A stretch of DNA of 64,000 nucleotides from NCBI RefSeq assembly GCF_000473065.1, contig NZ_AXAZ01000012.1, positions 62,001-126,000 of the forward strand, read 5' to 3'. Positions 7,158-16,622 of this stretch are shown piece after piece (within the stretch, counting starts at the first letter, position 1; every line of letters starts with the position of its first letter). Below the pieces are notes generated by a model. That model had not been told where the DNA came from. It saw nothing but the letters and a program-made list of their open reading frames with translations, and did no database searches. The DNA comes from Bradyrhizobium sp. WSM1743 (GTDB lineage Bacteria > Pseudomonadota > Alphaproteobacteria > Rhizobiales > Xanthobacteraceae). A program made the translations under genes and the position numbers.

Positions 7158-9104
7158 GTGAACAAGACAATTCAAACTGTCGAAAGTGCCGCAGCCGGCA
7201 GCGCTTTCCTGATCGAGGACGTCTATCCCTTGATCGACGGCGGCCGCTTCGCCGTGAAGCGGATCGCGGGCGAACCGGTCGAGGTCTGGGCCGACATCTA
7301 CCGCGACGGCGACGCCGTGATCGCCGCCGCGCTGATCTGGCGCCGTGAGCACGACGGCGAATGGCGGAGCGAGCCGATGAGCCATCACGGCAATGACCGC
7401 TGGTGCGGCGCGTTCACGCCCGTTGAGCCCGGCCAATATGTCTACGCGATCGAAGCCTGGACCGACGAGTTCGCCACCTGGTCGCACGCGGTCGCGCGCA
7501 AGCAGCGCACCGGGGCCGATGTCAGCCTCGATGCGATCGAGGGCGCCGGCCTTTTGACCAAGGCGCATGGCGCGCGGCAGGACGCAGCAGCGGTCATCAT
7601 CAGGCAATGCGAGGACTATCTGAGGAACGGCGACGTCGCTTCGCTGCTGGCAACCGAACTCGGCGAAGCCATGGCCGAGAGCCAATCGCGACCCGACCTC
7701 ACGCGCTCGTCGCCCTTTCCGCTGGCCGTAGACCGCGACAAGGCGCGCTGTAGCGCCTGGTATCAGATGATGCCGCGCAGCCAGAGCGCATTGCCGGGCC
7801 GACATGGCACGCTGCGCGACTGCATCGCGCGGGTGCCTGACATCGCCGCCATGGGCTTTGACGTGCTCTACTTCACGCCGATCCACCCGATCGGCCACAC
7901 ACGCCGCAAGGGCCGCAACAACGCGCCGGGGGCGCGTGAAGGCGATCCCGGCTCGCCCTATGCGATCGGCTCGGCCGAGGGCGGCCACGATGCGCTGCAT
8001 CCCGAGCTCGGCACGATCGAGGATTTCCGCGCGCTGGTTGCCACATGTCTTGAGTACGGGCTCGAGCTCGCGCTGGACTTCGCCGTGCAGTGCTCGCCGG
8101 ACCATCCCTGGCTGACGCAGCATCCGGAATGGTTCAAATGGCGGCCGGACCGCTCGGTGCGGACGGCGGACGGCCCCTATTCCGACATCGTCATCCCCGA
8201 TTTCAATTCGGTCGATCGCATCGGCCTGTGGAACGCGTTCCGCGATGCCATGCTGTTCTGGATCGACCATGGCGTGACCATTTTCGCCATCGATAATCAC
8301 GACACCGCGCCGCTCGCGTTCTGGGAGTGGCTGATCCGCGACATCCGCCACCAGCACCCGGAGGTAATCCTGTTCTCCAAGACCTATGCACGGCCAAAGC
8401 TGATGAAGGGCCTCGCCAAGCTCGGCTTCGCGCAGTCCTTCACCTACTTCCCCTGGCGCACGGAAAAGTGGGAGCTGGAGCAATATCTCGGCGAGCTGAC
8501 GCGCTATCCTGAGCGCGATGTCTATCGTCCGCACCTGTTCGTCAACACGCCTGACCTGTTGCCCTATCACCTCCAGAGCGGCGAGGCCTGGGCATTCAAG
8601 TCGCGCATCGCGCTGGCGGCGACGCTCTCGGGCAACTACGGCATCTTTGGCGGATTCGAGCTGCTGGAGCATGAGGCGATTCCCGGCCGCGAAGAATATC
8701 TGGATTCCGAAAAATATCAGATCAAGCAGCGCGACTGGGACAAGCCCGGCAACATCAAACCCTACATCGCCGCGCTCAATCGCATCCGCACCGAGAATGC
8801 GGCGCTCCGGCAGACGGTCAATTTGCGCTTCCTCGGCGTCGAGGATGGGGAAACCATTGCCTTCGTGAAGCAGACAGCCGAGCCCGCCAATGCCGTCATC
8901 GTCGTGATCGCGTTGTCGCGCCATGTGCGCGAATTCTGGCTGCCGCTCGGCGACGTCAGCATTGACGCCGGCGGGCAGCGACACCATGTGACGACACTCG
9001 AAAACCTCCTCACCGGCGAACGGTCCCGCATCGAATGGGGCGGAATCAGATTGCGTATCGATCCAGAGCGCGATCCGGCGCTTCTGTTCCGCGGCCTGGC
9101 GTAA
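7158..9104 (+). CDS. GlgE-like protein (GH13_3, maltosyltransferase family) with altered active site
   Basis: By family, GlgE extends alpha-1,4-glucan from maltose-1-phosphate. The 648 residues show the GlgE layout: an N-domain IEDVYPLIDGGRFAVKR, then PIHPIGHTRRKGRNN, GSPYAIGSAEGGHDALHPELG, CSPDHPWL, LFVNTPDLLP, and GREEYLDSEKYQIK. The nucleophile position is kept (Asp379 in FAIDNHDTAP), but the family reads FRVDNPHTKP, so Arg is Ala377. The acid/base Glu of the LAEAFTRP motif is Lys408 (FSKTYARP). The NPPKKYQD stretch, which binds the phosphate in Streptomyces GlgE, is shortened to DGPYSD at 338-343. The frame is intact and the gene leads the operon, so it is not a decayed pseudogene; it may be regulatory, carbohydrate-binding or changed in function. 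Confidence 0.88.
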   Translation: MNKTIQTVESAAAGSAFLIEDVYPLIDGGRFAVKRIAGEPVEVWADIYRDGDAVIAAALIWRREHDGEWRSEPMSHHGNDRWCGAFTPVEPGQYVYAIEAWTDEFATWSHAVARKQRTGADVSLDAIEGAGLLTKAHGARQDAAAVIIRQCEDYLRNGDVASLLATELGEAMAESQSRPDLTRSSPFPLAVDRDKARCSAWYQMMPRSQSALPGRHGTLRDCIARVPDIAAMGFDVLYFTPIHPIGHTRRKGRNNAPGAREGDPGSPYAIGSAEGGHDALHPELGTIEDFRALVATCLEYGLELALDFAVQCSPDHPWLTQHPEWFKWRPDRSVRTADGPYSDIVIPDFNSVDRIGLWNAFRDAMLFWIDHGVTIFAIDNHDTAPLAFWEWLIRDIRHQHPEVILFSKTYARPKLMKGLAKLGFAQSFTYFPWRTEKWELEQYLGELTRYPERDVYRPHLFVNTPDLLPYHLQSGEAWAFKSRIALAATLSGNYGIFGGFELLEHEAIPGREEYLDSEKYQIKQRDWDKPGNIKPYIAALNRIRTENAALRQTVNLRFLGVEDGETIAFVKQTAEPANAVIVVIALSRHVREFWLPLGDVSIDAGGQRHHVTTLENLLTGERSRIEWGGIRLRIDPERDPALLFRGLA

Positions 9105-9115
9105 GGGTTCACGCC

Positions 9116-12100
9116 ATGAATGTCCTGTCTTCCGTCGATGCCAAAAAAGCCGAGGCTGCCGAGGCCGTGGATGAGCTCTGGTACAAGGACGCGATCATCT
9201 ACCAGCTCCACGTCAAGGCCTTTGCCGACAGCAACAATGACGGCATCGGCGACTTCACCGGGCTGACCGAGAAGCTGCCCTATCTCCAGGAGCTCGGCGT
9301 CACCGCACTGTGGCTGCTGCCGTTCTATCCCTCGCCCGGCCGCGATGACGGCTACGACATCGCCGACTACGGCTCGGTCAATGCCGATTTCGGGACGATG
9401 AAGGATTTCAAGCGCTTCATCCAGGAGGCACAGAAGCGCGGCCTGCGCGTCATCACCGAGCTCGTCGTCAACCACACTTCCGACCAGCACAAATGGTTCA
9501 AGCGCGCGCGACGCAGCCATCCCGGCTCCAGCGCGCGCAACTGGTACGTCTGGAGCGACACCGACCAGAAGTATCAGGGCACGCGCATCATCTTCACCGA
9601 CACGGAGAAGTCGAACTGGACCTGGGATCCCGAGGCCGGCGCGTTCTACTGGCATCGCTTCTTCTCGCACCAGCCCGACCTCAATTTCGACAATCCGCGC
9701 GTGGTGAGCGCCATCATCCAGGTGATGAAGCGCTGGCTGGATGCCGGCGTCGACGGCTTTCGGCTCGATGCCATTCCATATCTCTGCGAGCGCGAGGGCA
9801 CCTCGAACGAGAACCTGCCGGAGACGCATGCGGTCATCAAGCGCCTGCGCCAGGAGCTCGATGCGTACTCCAAGGGCAAGCTGCTGCTGGCCGAGGCCAA
9901 TCAATGGCCGGAGGATGTGCAGGAATATTTCGGCCGTGGCGACGAGTGCCACATGGCCTATCACTTCCCGCTGATGCCGCGCATCTACATGGCGATCGCG
10001 CAGGAGGATCGCTTCCCGATCACCGACATCCTGCGCCAAACGCCGGACATTCCGGCGAGCTGCCAATGGGCGCTGTTCCTGCGCAACCACGACGAGCTGA
10101 CGCTGGAGATGGTCACCGACGTCGAGCGCGACTATCTCTGGACCACCTACGCCAACGATCCCCGCGCCCGCATCAATGTCGGCATCCGCCGGCGCCTTGC
10201 GCCGCTGATGGACAACGACCGGCGCAAGATCGAGCTGATGAACTCGCTGCTGCTGTCGTTCCCCGGCACGCCGATCATCTATTACGGCGACGAGATCGGC
10301 ATGGGCGACAACATCTATCTCGGCGACCGCAACGGCGTGCGCACGCCGATGCAGTGGAGCCCGGACCGCAATGGCGGCTTCTCGCGCTGCGATCCGGCGC
10401 GCCTCTATGCGCCGCTGATCATGGATCCGGTCTATGGCTATGAGTCGGTGAACGTGGAGGCGCAGTCGCGCAGCCTGTCCTCGCTGCTCAGCGCCACCAA
10501 GCGGCTGATCTCGGTGCGCAAGTCGACGCTCGCCTTCGGCCGCGGCACCATGACCTTCATCCGCCCGGCCAACCGCGCCGTGCTCGCCTATGTCCGGCAA
10601 TACCGCGACGAGGTGATCCTCTGCGTCGCCAACCTCTCGCGCGCAGCGCAAGCGACCGAGCTCGACCTGTCGCCGTGGAAGGACCGCATCCCGCAGGAGA
10701 TGCTCGGCCGCACCCGCTTCCCTGCGATCGGGGAGCTGCCCTACATGATCACGCTGGGGCCGTACGGCTTCTACTGGTTCCAGCTGCTCGAACGCAACAA
10801 GTCCGAGCCGGTGACGCCGCGCGCGGTGCCGGAGTTCGAGACGCTGGTGGTGCCGGTGAACTCGAACTGGGTGTCGCTCGCCCGCGAGCGCGGCGTGTTC
10901 GAGCGCGACGTGCTGCCGGGATTTCTGTCACGGACGCGGTGGTTCCGCGAGCACAATCCCAAGCAGATCAAGACCGCGCTGACCTCGGCGGTGCCGTTCT
11001 GCGACATCGGCGATAACAGGCCCTGGATCGCTTTCTTCGAGACCAAGCAAGGGGACGCGGCCACGCGCTACGTGCTGCCGCTACAGATCGAGTGGGTGCG
11101 CTTCGACCGCGAGCGCTTCAATCCCAAGGCGCTGGCCGCCGTGCGCCAGGGCGCGCGCGAAGGCACGCTGCTCGACGTCGCGACCGACCAGATCTTCATC
11201 GGCCTGTTCCTGCGCAATCTGTCGCAGAAGCTCGTGGTGGAAGAGAACAATCTGCGGCTGGACTTCAAGCCCACCAGCCGCTTCGCCGATTACACCATCA
11301 AGGAGCCCGAGCGCATCCGCGCGATCGAGCAGTCGAACAGCACCGCGCTGGTCGACAACCAGTACGTCGCCAAGATCTATCGCCGGCTCGAAAGCGGCAT
11401 CAGCCCCGAGATCGAGATCGGCCACTATCTCACCGAAGTCGCGCGCTTCGCCAACACGCCGGCGCTGCTCGGCAGCGTCGAGCTGGTCGAGGGTAACCAG
11501 CGCAGCGCGCTTGGCGTGCTGCATGCCTATGTCGAGAACCAGGGCGACGGCTGGACCGTGACGACGGGATATCTCGATCGCTATATCGACGAGCAGCGCG
11601 TGGCGCCGGCCGATGAGATGCCACGCGAAACCCAGGAGCAGGCGCCGTATCTGCATTTCATCGCGCAGATCGGCCGGCGGCTCGCCGAGCTGCATGTCGC
11701 TCTGGCCGCGGCAAAATCCGACGATCTCGCTCCGGTGCCGATCGACGCCGCCCAGACCAGGGCCTGGCTGTCCGACCTCAATGCGCGCGCCGAGCGGGTT
11801 CTCGAGCGGCTGGCCGACAGCCGCGACGGGCTGCGGGAGGCGGACCGGCCCCTGATCGATCGGCTCACGGCGATGCGCGCGAGTCTGCCCGACGGCCTCA
11901 ATGCGCTCTTGCCATCCGACATCGGCGGGTTGAACATCCGTCATCATGGCGACTTCCGGCTCGGGCAAACTCTGATCGTGAAGGACGATATCTTCATCAT
12001 CGACTTCGACGGCGATCCGCGTGTGCCGCTGGCCAATAAGCGGCGCAAGGCGCCGGCCGCGCGCGACGTCGCCGGCCTGATCCACTCGATTGATGTTTCG

Positions 12101-12409
12101 GTTAACGCGGCCCTCAGTCGCGCGCTCACGGGCGCCTCCGACGAGCAAGACCGGCTTGCGGCCGCGCTCGACGAATGGCGCGAGCGCGCCTCCGCGACCT
12201 TCCTGTCCGCCTACCGCGAAACCATGACCGATCGGAGGCTGTGGCCGGACGATCGGCAATCCGCGGAAGGCCTGTTAAGCTTTTTCCTGCTTGATCAAGC
12301 GTTCGACGAAGTAGAGTACGAGCTGTCCTACCGGCCTGAAGGGCTCCATGCGCCGCTGACCGGACTGCTTCGCATTCTGTCCAGTGCCGAGAGCGAAGCC
12401 CATGCCTAA
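9116..12409 (+). CDS. treS: Trehalose synthase-maltokinase fusion (TreS-Pep2/Mak)
   Basis: A 1097-residue fusion. Residues ~20-560 form TreS (GH13), which interconverts trehalose and maltose. It has [19 protein letters not shown], the nucleophile Asp218 in DGFRLDAIP, acid/base Glu260 in [23 protein letters not shown] and [19 protein letters not shown]. Residues ~570-1090 form an aminoglycoside-phosphotransferase-like maltokinase that would make maltose-1-phosphate. Its loop HGDFRLGQ (Asp946) differs from the usual HGDxHLGQ, and IDFDGDP (963-968) replaces IDFEGEP. ATG 9116 was chosen, 11 bases after the previous stop. Its end overlaps glgB by 8 bases. Confidence 0.93.
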   Translation: MNVLSSVDAKKAEAAEAVDELWYKDAIIYQLHVKAFADSNNDGIGDFTGLTEKLPYLQELGVTALWLLPFYPSPGRDDGYDIADYGSVNADFGTMKDFKRFIQEAQKRGLRVITELVVNHTSDQHKWFKRARRSHPGSSARNWYVWSDTDQKYQGTRIIFTDTEKSNWTWDPEAGAFYWHRFFSHQPDLNFDNPRVVSAIIQVMKRWLDAGVDGFRLDAIPYLCEREGTSNENLPETHAVIKRLRQELDAYSKGKLLLAEANQWPEDVQEYFGRGDECHMAYHFPLMPRIYMAIAQEDRFPITDILRQTPDIPASCQWALFLRNHDELTLEMVTDVERDYLWTTYANDPRARINVGIRRRLAPLMDNDRRKIELMNSLLLSFPGTPIIYYGDEIGMGDNIYLGDRNGVRTPMQWSPDRNGGFSRCDPARLYAPLIMDPVYGYESVNVEAQSRSLSSLLSATKRLISVRKSTLAFGRGTMTFIRPANRAVLAYVRQYRDEVILCVANLSRAAQATELDLSPWKDRIPQEMLGRTRFPAIGELPYMITLGPYGFYWFQLLERNKSEPVTPRAVPEFETLVVPVNSNWVSLARERGVFERDVLPGFLSRTRWFREHNPKQIKTALTSAVPFCDIGDNRPWIAFFETKQGDAATRYVLPLQIEWVRFDRERFNPKALAAVRQGAREGTLLDVATDQIFIGLFLRNLSQKLVVEENNLRLDFKPTSRFADYTIKEPERIRAIEQSNSTALVDNQYVAKIYRRLESGISPEIEIGHYLTEVARFANTPALLGSVELVEGNQRSALGVLHAYVENQGDGWTVTTGYLDRYIDEQRVAPADEMPRETQEQAPYLHFIAQIGRRLAELHVALAAAKSDDLAPVPIDAAQTRAWLSDLNARAERVLERLADSRDGLREADRPLIDRLTAMRASLPDGLNALLPSDIGGLNIRHHGDFRLGQTLIVKDDIFIIDFDGDPRVPLANKRRKAPAARDVAGLIHSIDVSVNAALSRALTGASDEQDRLAAALDEWRERASATFLSAYRETMTDRRLWPDDRQSAEGLLSFFLLDQAFDEVEYELSYRPEGLHAPLTGLLRILSSAESEAHA

Positions 12410-14540
12410 ACTGCCTGCCGAAGCCTATGCGATCATCGAGGGCCGCCACTCCGATCCCTTCCACTATCTCGGGCTGCATCCCGAGGGCGGCAAAAGCGTG
12501 GTACGCGCCTTCCTGCCCGAGGCCACCGATGTCGAAGCAGTCGGCGAGCATGGCGAGATCGCTTCGCTCGACCGCGTGCACGATTCAGGCCTGTTCATCG
12601 GGGCCCTGCCCAATGGCTCGAAGCACTATCAGCTGCGCGCGAAATTCGGCAACAACGTCGTCGAGTTCGAGGATGCCTACCGCTTTCCGCCGATCCTGAC
12701 CGATTTCGATCTCTACCTGCTCGGCGAAGGCACCCATCAGCGCCTCTACGACAAGCTCGGCGCGCATCCGATGCGGCTCGAGGGCGTCGACGGCATCGGC
12801 TTCGTGGTGCTGGCGCCAAATGCACGGCGCGTGTCCGTGGTCGGCGATTTCAACTTCTGGGATGGGCGGCGTCACCCCATGCGGGTGCGCGGCAGCGGCT
12901 ATTGGGAATTATTCATTCCGCATGCGAAGGCTGGCGATCACTACAAATTCGAAATCATCGGCCCGCACGGCCACCTGCTGCCGCTGAAATCCGATCCGCT
13001 GGCATTTGCCAGCGAGCTGCGGCCGAAGACGGCTTCGATCGTGTTCGACGAGGCGCGTCTGGCGCGGCCGCGCCCGGCGCCAGACGGCATCAGCGCACTG
13101 TCGGCGCCGATGTCGATCTACGAGGTCCATCTCGGCTCGTGGCGGCGCAAGAACGGCAATGAATGGCTGACTTATCGCGAGCTGGCCGAGCAGCTGCCGG
13201 CCTACGCCCGCGACATGGGCTTTACCCATCTCGAATTCCTCCCCGTGAGCGAGCATCCTTTCGACGGCTCCTGGGGCTACCAGCCGACCGGCCTCTACGC
13301 GCCAACCAGCCGCTTCGGCACACCCGATGACTTCGCGACACTGGTCGATGCCTGCCACCGCGAAGGCATCGGCGTGCTGCTGGACTGGGTGCCTGGTCAT
13401 TTCCCGGACGATCCGCACGGGCTCGGCCATTTCGACGGCACTTCGCTCTATGAGCACGCCAATCCGCTGCAAGGCCGCCACCTCGACTGGGGCACGCTGA
13501 TCTACAATTACGGCCGCACCGAAGTGACGAACTTCCTGGTGTCGAATGCGCTGTTCTGGCTGGAGCGCTACGCGATCGACGGCCTGCGCGTCGATGCGGT
13601 CGCGTCGATGCTCTATCTCGACTACAGCCGGCCGCCCGACGCGTGGATTCCGAACCAGTATGGCGGGCGCGAGAACATCGAAGCGATCAACTTCCTGCGC
13701 CGTTTCAACGCGGAAGTGTTCGCCCGCTTCCCGCAGGCGACCACCGCAGCTGAGGAGTCCACTGCCTGGCCGCAGGTCTCACGCCCGGTCGAGTTCGGCG
13801 GGCTCGGCTTCGGCTACAAATGGAACATGGGCTGGATGCACGACACGCTGAGCTACATCAGCAAGGATCCGATCTACCGCAAGCACCACCACGGCGAGAT
13901 CCTGTTCGGCCTGCACTATGCGTTCTCGGAGAACTTCATCCTGCCGCTGTCGCATGACGAGGTCGTGCACGGCAAGCGCTCGATCCTCGGCCGAATGCCC
14001 GGCGACGAGTGGCAGCGCTTCGCCAATTTGCGCACCTATTACAGCTTCATGTTCGGCCATCCCGGCAAGAAGCTGCTGTTCATGGGCGCAGAGATCGCGC
14101 AGAGCCGGGAATGGAATCACGACCAGTCGCTCGACTGGCACCTGCTCGAATACAAGTACCATTCCGGCATCCAGGCGCTGATCCGTGACCTCAACCGGCT
14201 CTACCGCGCGGTGCCGGCGCTGCACCAGATGGATTGCGACCAGGCCGGTTTCGAATGGCTGATCACTGACGATGCCAACCGCAACGTGTTCGCCTGGCTG
14301 CGCAAGGGATTCGACGAGCACGCACGGTGTCTCGTCATCGTCAACTTCTCGCCGAACGTTTACCAGAACTATCGCGTTCGTGTGCCCCTTGGCGGCAAGT
14401 GGAAAGAAGTGCTCAACTCAGATTCCGCGCATTACGGCGGCAGCAATGTCGGCAATATCGGCGAAGTTCATGCCGAGGGCGGCGAGCTCCGCCTCACCAT
14501 TCCGCCGCTCGCTGCGATCTTCCTTGTTCCGGAAAGCTGA
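12402..14540 (+). CDS. glgB: 1,4-alpha-glucan branching enzyme
   Basis: Introduces alpha-1,6 branches into glycogen-like glucan. The 712-residue product has an N-terminal CBM48-type region ([31 protein letters not shown]), then the GH13 barrel with EVHLGSWRR, the nucleophile Asp398 in [17 protein letters not shown], the acid/base Glu of [15 protein letters not shown], and [10 protein letters not shown]. All catalytic positions look intact. The start ATG 12402 lies within the overlap ATGCCTAA with the end of treS, which fixes it and implies coupled translation. The next gene, glgX, follows after 3 bases. Confidence 0.96.
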   Translation: MPKLPAEAYAIIEGRHSDPFHYLGLHPEGGKSVVRAFLPEATDVEAVGEHGEIASLDRVHDSGLFIGALPNGSKHYQLRAKFGNNVVEFEDAYRFPPILTDFDLYLLGEGTHQRLYDKLGAHPMRLEGVDGIGFVVLAPNARRVSVVGDFNFWDGRRHPMRVRGSGYWELFIPHAKAGDHYKFEIIGPHGHLLPLKSDPLAFASELRPKTASIVFDEARLARPRPAPDGISALSAPMSIYEVHLGSWRRKNGNEWLTYRELAEQLPAYARDMGFTHLEFLPVSEHPFDGSWGYQPTGLYAPTSRFGTPDDFATLVDACHREGIGVLLDWVPGHFPDDPHGLGHFDGTSLYEHANPLQGRHLDWGTLIYNYGRTEVTNFLVSNALFWLERYAIDGLRVDAVASMLYLDYSRPPDAWIPNQYGGRENIEAINFLRRFNAEVFARFPQATTAAEESTAWPQVSRPVEFGGLGFGYKWNMGWMHDTLSYISKDPIYRKHHHGEILFGLHYAFSENFILPLSHDEVVHGKRSILGRMPGDEWQRFANLRTYYSFMFGHPGKKLLFMGAEIAQSREWNHDQSLDWHLLEYKYHSGIQALIRDLNRLYRAVPALHQMDCDQAGFEWLITDDANRNVFAWLRKGFDEHARCLVIVNFSPNVYQNYRVRVPLGGKWKEVLNSDSAHYGGSNVGNIGEVHAEGGELRLTIPPLAAIFLVPES

Positions 14541-14543
14541 TCA

Positions 14544-16622
14544 ATGCGCCTGACTGCTGGATCGCCTACACGCCTCGGCGCAAGCTGGGACGGACGCGGT
14601 ACCAATTTCGCGCTGTTCTCCGCCAACGCGCAGAAGGTCGAGCTCTGCCTGTTCGACGCGCAGGGCCGCCGCGAGCTCGAGCGTATCGAGCTGCCTGAGA
14701 AGACCGAGGATGTCTGGCACGGCTATCTCAACGACGTCTCGCCCGGCCAGCTCTACGGCTATCGCGTACACGGCCCCTACGAGCCCGAGCACGGCCATCG
14801 CTTCAATGCCAACAAGCTGCTGCTCGACCCCTATGCCAAGCGGCTCGCCGGGCGGCTGGTCTGGAGCGATGCGCATTTTGCCTATCGCACCGGCTCACCG
14901 CGCGAAGACCTGTCCTTCGACCGGCGCGACAACGCGCGCGGCATGCCGAAGGCCGTCGTGGTCGACGAGACCTTCAACTGGGGCCGCCGCGAGATCCGTC
15001 CCAACACCCCCTGGGAAGACACGATCATCTACGAGGCCCACGTCAAGGGCCTGACCCAGAAGCGCGGTGACGTGCCGCCGAATTTGCGGGGCACCTATGG
15101 CGGCCTGTCCTCGCCGGCGATGATCGAGCACCTGAAGAGGCTCGGCGTCACCACGGTCGAGCTGCTGCCGGTGCACAGCTTCGTCGACGACCGAATCCTC
15201 GTGGAAAAGAAGCTCGCCAATTACTGGGGCTACAACACCCTGTCCTTCTTCGCGCCCGAGCCGCGCTACGCCCAGGACAATGCGCTCGATTCCTTCCGCA
15301 CCACCGTGGCGCGGCTGCACGATGCCGGGATCGAAGTGATGCTCGACGTCGTCTACAACCACACCGCCGAGGGCAACCACCTCGGCCCGACGCTGTGCTA
15401 TCGCGGCATCGACAACGCCTCCTATTATTGGCTGAACCGCGAGAACCCGCGCTACTATGACGACTTCACCGGCTGCGGCTCGTCGGTGAACCTCACCCAT
15501 CCGCGCGTGCTGCAGATGGTGATGGATTCCCTGCGCTACTGGGTCGAGGTCTGCCACGTCGACGGCTTCCGTTTCGACCTTGCCACCACGCTGGCGCGGG
15601 AGCCAAACGGCTTCGATCGCCGCAGCTCGTTTCTCACTGCGGTCCGGCAGGACCCGGTGCTGGCGACCGTCAAGCTCGTCGCCGAGCCGTGGGACCTTGG
15701 CCTCGGCGGCTACCAGGTCGGCGCCTTCCCCTCGCAATGGTCGGAATGGAACGACCGCTATCGCAGCGCCATGCGCCGGTACTGGAGCGGCGAAGGAAGC
15801 CTGATCGGCGACATCTCCAGCCGCATGACCGCGTCGTCCGACCTGTTCAACCACGACGGACGGCGGCCGCGCGCCAGCATCAATCACATCACCGTCCACG
15901 ACGGCTTCACGCTCGCCGACCTCTTCAGCTACAACGAGAAGCACAACGAGGCCAATGGCGAGGACAATCGCGACGGCTCCAACGACAATCACAGCAACAA
16001 TTGCGGTGTGGAAGGGCCGACCGACGATCCCAAGGTCATCGGCCTGCGCCGCCAGCTGCGCAAGAACGTGCTGGCCTGCCTGATGCTGGCGCAGGGCGTT
16101 CCGCTGATCCTTGCCGGCGACGAGGTCGGCAACTCGCAATCCGGCAACAACAACGCCTATTGCCAGGACAACGAGGTCGGCTGGGTCGGCTGGGACAATC
16201 TCGGCAAGGAGGGCGACGACATGATCGACTTCGTCGCCCAACTCGCCGACATCCGGCGCCGTTTCTCGCAACTGCGCAGCCATCGCTGGCTGGATGGCCG
16301 ACCCAAGGACGGCGCCTCCTATGGTGCGTTGTGGCTGACACCCGCCGGCAACGAGATGACGGAGAGCGACTGGAAATTTCCGGAAGGCCGGTTCCTCTCC
16401 TATGTGATGGGCCCGATGGAACCGGGAGGGGCTGCGATCTTTATCGTTCTGAACGCCGCCCCCGAAGAGATCGCATTCAAATTGCCCCAAATGACCGAAT
16501 ACAAGAGCTGGCAGCAGATCCTGAACACGACCGATGCCAAGCTGAATACGATCGACTTCCCGCCAGGGAGCGACAGCAAGGCGCCGCCGCGCTCCGTGCT
16601 CGCCTTCGCGGGGGCGCCATGA
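14544..16622 (+). CDS. glgX: Glycogen debranching enzyme GlgX
   Basis: Hydrolyses alpha-1,6 branches of glycogen limit dextrins. The 692-residue protein opens with a CBM48-like domain (GSPTRLGASWDGRGTNFALF) and continues with IIYEAHVKGLTQ, DVVYNHTAEGN, nucleophile Asp345 in VDGFRFDLATTLARE, Glu381 in LVAEPWDLG, and the GlgX-typical HDGFTLADLFSYNEKHNEAN. Catalytic residues are intact. The ATG at 14544 follows the glgB stop by 3 bases, and the stop overlaps treZ in ATGA. Debranched chains are substrates for TreY downstream. Confidence 0.96.
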   Translation: MRLTAGSPTRLGASWDGRGTNFALFSANAQKVELCLFDAQGRRELERIELPEKTEDVWHGYLNDVSPGQLYGYRVHGPYEPEHGHRFNANKLLLDPYAKRLAGRLVWSDAHFAYRTGSPREDLSFDRRDNARGMPKAVVVDETFNWGRREIRPNTPWEDTIIYEAHVKGLTQKRGDVPPNLRGTYGGLSSPAMIEHLKRLGVTTVELLPVHSFVDDRILVEKKLANYWGYNTLSFFAPEPRYAQDNALDSFRTTVARLHDAGIEVMLDVVYNHTAEGNHLGPTLCYRGIDNASYYWLNRENPRYYDDFTGCGSSVNLTHPRVLQMVMDSLRYWVEVCHVDGFRFDLATTLAREPNGFDRRSSFLTAVRQDPVLATVKLVAEPWDLGLGGYQVGAFPSQWSEWNDRYRSAMRRYWSGEGSLIGDISSRMTASSDLFNHDGRRPRASINHITVHDGFTLADLFSYNEKHNEANGEDNRDGSNDNHSNNCGVEGPTDDPKVIGLRRQLRKNVLACLMLAQGVPLILAGDEVGNSQSGNNNAYCQDNEVGWVGWDNLGKEGDDMIDFVAQLADIRRRFSQLRSHRWLDGRPKDGASYGALWLTPAGNEMTESDWKFPEGRFLSYVMGPMEPGGAAIFIVLNAAPEEIAFKLPQMTEYKSWQQILNTTDAKLNTIDFPPGSDSKAPPRSVLAFAGAP

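Noticed and set aside
7023..8987. A 654-codon open frame on the minus strand opposite the GlgE-like gene
   Set aside because: No family motif, and the plus strand clearly encodes the GlgE family. It is a codon-bias shadow.
7158..9104. The GlgE-like gene as a simple pseudogene
   Set aside because: The frame is complete, family length and distal motifs are kept, and neighbours are tightly coupled. Changes are concentrated in the active site, unlike random decay.
9367..10443. Several open frames within treS on both strands
   Set aside because: All lie inside a gene with a fully recognised product and show no family features.
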